Positions 61,901-64,000 of a stretch of DNA of 64,000 nt are shown piece after piece. The DNA comes from Spirosoma sordidisoli (lineage in GTDB: Bacteria > Bacteroidota > Bacteroidia > Cytophagales > Spirosomataceae), in contig NZ_SBLB01000001.1 of the NCBI RefSeq assembly GCF_004138325.1, positions 1,745,855 to 1,809,854 on the forward strand. Reading direction: 5' to 3'. The notes beneath the pieces are model-generated. The model was given only the letters and a program-made list of their open reading frames with translations, did not search any database and was not told the origin of the DNA. Position 1 is the first letter of the stretch. The number at the start of each line of letters is the position of its first letter. Made by a program: the position numbers and the translations under genes.

Positions 61901-62041
61901 CTGCTGACGAACTACACCGGTGGCGATCCGGGCGTAAACGCGGTCAACACGGCTACGGGTGGCTCGGGCGGCTTCGGTATCGACTTCGGTAACCTACCCC
62001 TGCCCCGGGTATTCAACGCGGGTATCAACATTGGCTTATAA
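58952..62041 (+). CDS. SusC/RagA-type TonB-linked outer membrane protein
   Basis: 1029 residues from ATG 58952. Signal peptide (to AALAQ), regulatory-like domain (ISGRVTSADDNQPIPGASVVVRG), TonB box region (LNEVVVTALGIEREKRQLGYA), plug with VIIRGINSLSGNNQPLYVVDG and ITILKGPEAAALYGVEAANG, then the barrel ending in RVFNAGINIGL. It differs clearly from the minus-strand SusC in sequence, so the two likely take different substrates. Operon with the SusD gene and a DUF4397 lipoprotein. Confidence 0.95.
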   Translation: MRLFVRSILLILLCSSTFMAALAQDRTISGRVTSADDNQPIPGASVVVRGSTRGTTTDANGNFRIQATRGQALRISFIGTTTQDVTIGNADVINVALKQEANALNEVVVTALGIEREKRQLGYAVTEVAGQDLANSQRDNFLNAIQGRVAGVQVGTSSGMPGSSSSVIIRGINSLSGNNQPLYVVDGMPISNNTISSNNFASSRAASGQSTENRTVDFSNRAQDINPNDIETITILKGPEAAALYGVEAANGAIVITTKKGRSGQGRISYTNSFTWQQTGPLPKTQRVYGQGNNGVSNNTNFNAFGPRIPENDTLYNNAENFLRTGTGQRHNLSFDGGTDRYTYRLSAGYTSSEGVIPTTDYKRLNITLGGTAKLTDKLSLESTIQYINTDNRKVSKGANSFLIGMLSWPVTDDMSNYLNPDGSRRRATVGNTEVENPYFDINKNLLRDRGNRVVTNVGGNYTVADWLTLSARVGLDAFSTQYLIKYHPESNRSGGVIGGALDQATDNNRTLTAQYFATLKRTFGKLDASLLVGQAIYDYRYEVLATRGEKFLDPNFTSINNTDPLTQKSLSTLRQRRLIGAFANATLDYDNTVTLTLTGRNDWSSTFPIQNRSFFYPSASLSFVFTELLPDGGLRKALSYGKLRFSAAQVGKEAPEYATTQAYENQTTTGGGFSYGFTAPNPVLRPEKVTSVEVGTELKFFNGRFGIDAAYYRTTSVAQIIRDLRISYGTGFVLKTINGGKLWNNGIELSLTAEPIRQPNFGWNTTINFTKTDSRLEQLAPGLTEFYNSDSNVYSNIRNGSRLGGPLTTLTGNSYLRNAKGDILISPLSGLPLTETVWNVVADRNPDFVVGFLNSFRYRDLSLNFLFDIRKGGDVYNATESYLYRTGLSTKTLDRETPRVFTGVLKDGLENSDTPTRNSIQVVPYYNNNFYTSLADETFIERDINWVRLKEVTVRYNLPTSVLGRSRIFKSASVFFTGNDLFLLTNYTGGDPGVNAVNTATGGSGGFGIDFGNLPLPRVFNAGINIGL

Positions 62042-62054
62042 CGTATCAACAACC

Positions 62055-63599
62055 ATGCAGTACAAAAAACTAACCGGACTCCTGCTAACTGGCCTGGCCC
62101 TGATGCTGAGCAGTTGCAACGAGTATCTGGATATAAACAACAACCCCAACAACCCCGATAAAGTCGAGGCTGCTCTGTTGCTGGCTCCCATCGAGAACCA
62201 GTACGTTTTGGGTATTCAGTTCGACGCCCGCTACATCGGTTCGTACGTGCAGAACTGGCATAACGCCACTTCGGGCGTTGTCTGGGATGCGCAGGGCTAT
62301 ACTCCGTCGTCCGATGCGGGTGGCGAATTGTGGCGTAGTGTTTACTGGAAAGGGGGCCGTAACCTGCTCAACCTCATCGACGATGCCCGCGCGGGTCAGA
62401 AGTGGGACTATCTGGGAGTCGGCCTGCTGATGCAGGCCTGGGGCTGGCAGATGCTGACCGACGTTCACGGCGAGATCATTCTGTCCGAAGCCTACGACCT
62501 CGATCCGAACAAAAACACCTTTGATTACGACACCCAGGAGGCCGTATACGCCCGGGTGGTCGAGTTGAGCCGCGAAGCGATCCAGAACCTGAACCGGGCC
62601 GATGGAGCCGTATCGCAGGCCGCTCTGGCCCGGGGCGACGTCCTCTACAAAGGCGACCGCCTGAAATGGAAGAAGTTTGCCTACGGCCTGCTGGCGATCA
62701 ACGCCCACCACCTGTCCAAAAAAGCCAGCCTGTACAAACCCGACCAGGTGATTGCCTATGTCGACAGCGCCTTCACCAGCAATGCCGACGATGCGCTGTT
62801 TACCTTCAACGGCCTCAGTACCGCCGATGCTTCATTCTTCGGCCCAGTGCGGCAAAACCTGCAGGTATACGGCCAGTCGACGTTCATTACCCGGCTGCTC
62901 GACGGGACCAACACGGCCTTCGGTGGCGTAAAAGACCCCCGGCTCCCGATCATGCTGGCCACCAGTGGCGACGGCCAGATCCGGGGCATAACCATGGGTC
63001 AGGGCCAATCGACCGCAGCCAGCGTTCCACTACCTACCCGAGTAGTGAGTCCCTGGGGTACGCAGCTGGGTATTAACCCGCCCGCTGGCACAACCGGCCG
63101 GTACATTTTCACCGACCGGGGCCCGTTTCCGCTCATGACCTACGCGCAGCTTCAGTTCATCAAGGCCGAAGCCGCCTTCATCAAAGGCGATAAGGCAACG
63201 GCGCTGGCGGCTTACCGCAAAGGCATCGAAGCCCACCTGACCGCTCCTTACGTAAACGTATCGGCCACCGACCGGGCTGCCTACCTGGCCAACCCAGCCG
63301 TAGTCCCCACCGCCGAGAATCTGGCGTTGAACCAGATCATGCTGCAGAAATACATTGCACAGTGGGGATGGGGCTTCCTGGAGCAGTGGGCCGATATGCG
63401 CCGGTATAACTACGATGCCAGCGTATTTACCGGGCTGACCCTGCCGACTACGTTCTACATCAATAATAACGGCAAAACGGTACAGCGGCTGCGTCCGCGC
63501 TACAACTCAGAGTACGTCTGGAACGCCGATGCACTGGCCAAGATTGGCGGTCTCGAACTTGATTTTCACACAAAACCGCTGTGGTTCACCCAGCCGTAA
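62055..63599 (+). CDS. SusD/RagB-type nutrient-binding lipoprotein
   Basis: 514 residues from ATG 62055; the frame is open further into susC but has no signal there. Lipobox LSSC (Cys21), then NEYLDINNNPNNPDKV, the same SusD-like group as the minus-strand one. Later blocks: LLMQAWGWQMLTDVHGEIILSEA, RLKWKKFAYGLLAINAHHLSK, MTYAQLQFIKAEAAFIKGDK and IAQWGWGFLEQWADMRRY. Partner of the preceding SusC, 13 bases away. Confidence 0.93.
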   Translation: MQYKKLTGLLLTGLALMLSSCNEYLDINNNPNNPDKVEAALLLAPIENQYVLGIQFDARYIGSYVQNWHNATSGVVWDAQGYTPSSDAGGELWRSVYWKGGRNLLNLIDDARAGQKWDYLGVGLLMQAWGWQMLTDVHGEIILSEAYDLDPNKNTFDYDTQEAVYARVVELSREAIQNLNRADGAVSQAALARGDVLYKGDRLKWKKFAYGLLAINAHHLSKKASLYKPDQVIAYVDSAFTSNADDALFTFNGLSTADASFFGPVRQNLQVYGQSTFITRLLDGTNTAFGGVKDPRLPIMLATSGDGQIRGITMGQGQSTAASVPLPTRVVSPWGTQLGINPPAGTTGRYIFTDRGPFPLMTYAQLQFIKAEAAFIKGDKATALAAYRKGIEAHLTAPYVNVSATDRAAYLANPAVVPTAENLALNQIMLQKYIAQWGWGFLEQWADMRRYNYDASVFTGLTLPTTFYINNNGKTVQRLRPRYNSEYVWNADALAKIGGLELDFHTKPLWFTQP

Positions 63600-63617
63600 C
63601 CGCGATTTTCTCCTATC

Positions 63618-64000
63618 ATGAAGCATTCATTCATTCAGTTTATTGTCATAGGCGCGGCCGTACTGCTCGGCTGGTCGTGCGAAAAGAATACCCTGACGCT
63701 CCCCGTCGAATCGGTAACGGGCGGAGCGCGGGTCAAGCTGATCCATGCGGCTCCTGAAGCACCAGGCGTCGATCTGCTCATCGGCGGCAAAAAATTCAGT
63801 GGCTTTACTCCAGCCGGCGCGTCGACGACCAACCCCGGAACGCCCGTCCCGATCCGGTACGACAACACCTTTCCGGAGCGCGGGGCCAACTACACCATCG
63901 TACCGGCTGGCGCATCGGAGGTCACCATTACGGCCCCCGCCACGACGACCGCCGGCAGCGCCACCGTCATCAGCACCCAGAACCTGACGCTCGACGACAA
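63618..64000 (+). CDS. DUF4397 lipoprotein, 5' part
   Basis: The gene continues past the right edge; 127 codons are visible. Lipobox LGWSC (Cys21). VKLIHAAPEAPGVDLLIGGKKFSGF is the typical start of a DUF4397 domain, an Ig-like beta sandwich found in surface lipoproteins. It follows susD by 18 bases and is the third gene of this operon, the same position as the small lipoprotein of the minus-strand locus. Confidence 0.85.
   Translation, partial: MKHSFIQFIVIGAAVLLGWSCEKNTLTLPVESVTGGARVKLIHAAPEAPGVDLLIGGKKFSGFTPAGASTTNPGTPVPIRYDNTFPERGANYTIVPAGASEVTITAPATTTAGSATVISTQNLTLDD

Overview
The window is a piece of a Bacteroidota (Bacteroidetes) chromosome, most likely from the order Cytophagales and close to Spirosoma-like genera. 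The evidence is two SusC/SusD nutrient-uptake pairs, gliding and type IX secretion genes (gldA, a T9SS plug-type protein, a cargo protein with a C-terminal sorting domain), many lipoproteins, and Bacteroidota-type promoters with a TAnnTTTG -7 box. G+C is moderately high by eye, so long antisense reading frames are common and were ignored.

Layout. 0-7 kb: 3' end of ychF, T9SS plug protein, an ABC-F ATPase, tRNA-Thr(CGT), a cluster of palindromic repeats, a PAS histidine kinase and a small acidic protein. 7-20 kb: secreted FG-GAP protein, murF, an SGNH hydrolase, GNAT/MarR, exported RidA, ahcY, a predicted envelope protein, an M1 peptidase, a 5'-nucleotidase split over two overlapping genes, and purQ. 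20-22 kb: a decayed stretch with an IS5-like transposase relic and a broken VOC gene beside an intact one. 22-31 kb: a possible transmembrane DNA-binding regulator, a ConA/jelly-roll secreted protein, a secreted dioxygenase, a LytS/LytTR two-component system enclosing three exported-protein genes, then a roughly 300-bp MITE-like element and an OYE/ArsR pair. 31-47 kb: lipase-like lipoprotein, glycosyltransferase, Tat-exported sugar isomerase with a DUF1080 protein, ThiF-rhodanese, panD, a LPG-synthase-like membrane protein, rfaE2, DUF2147, a membrane zinc peptidase, a holin-like protein, a lipoprotein methyltransferase, a voltage-gated potassium channel, an amino-acid permease, gldA and a DUF4136 lipoprotein. 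47-53 kb: aroB, a PQQ-propeller lipoprotein, an MFS transporter, a manganese catalase and a Tat-exported aminotransferase. 53-64 kb: two SusC/SusD loci in opposite directions around an AT-rich control region, each with a small lipoprotein gene downstream of susD.

Most of the window is ordinary housekeeping plus envelope functions. The points that stand out are the sensor/regulator operon with internal exported proteins (25.8-29.6 kb), the possible one-component membrane regulator at 22.2 kb, the order-swapped split nucleotidase, the predicted extracytoplasmic methyltransferase, the repeat families at 4.5, 17.6, 20.3 and 29.9 kb, and two genes whose promoters imply leaderless mRNAs. No CRISPR array, prophage, rRNA or obvious defence island was seen. 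All functional names come from reading motifs by eye; no database search was run.
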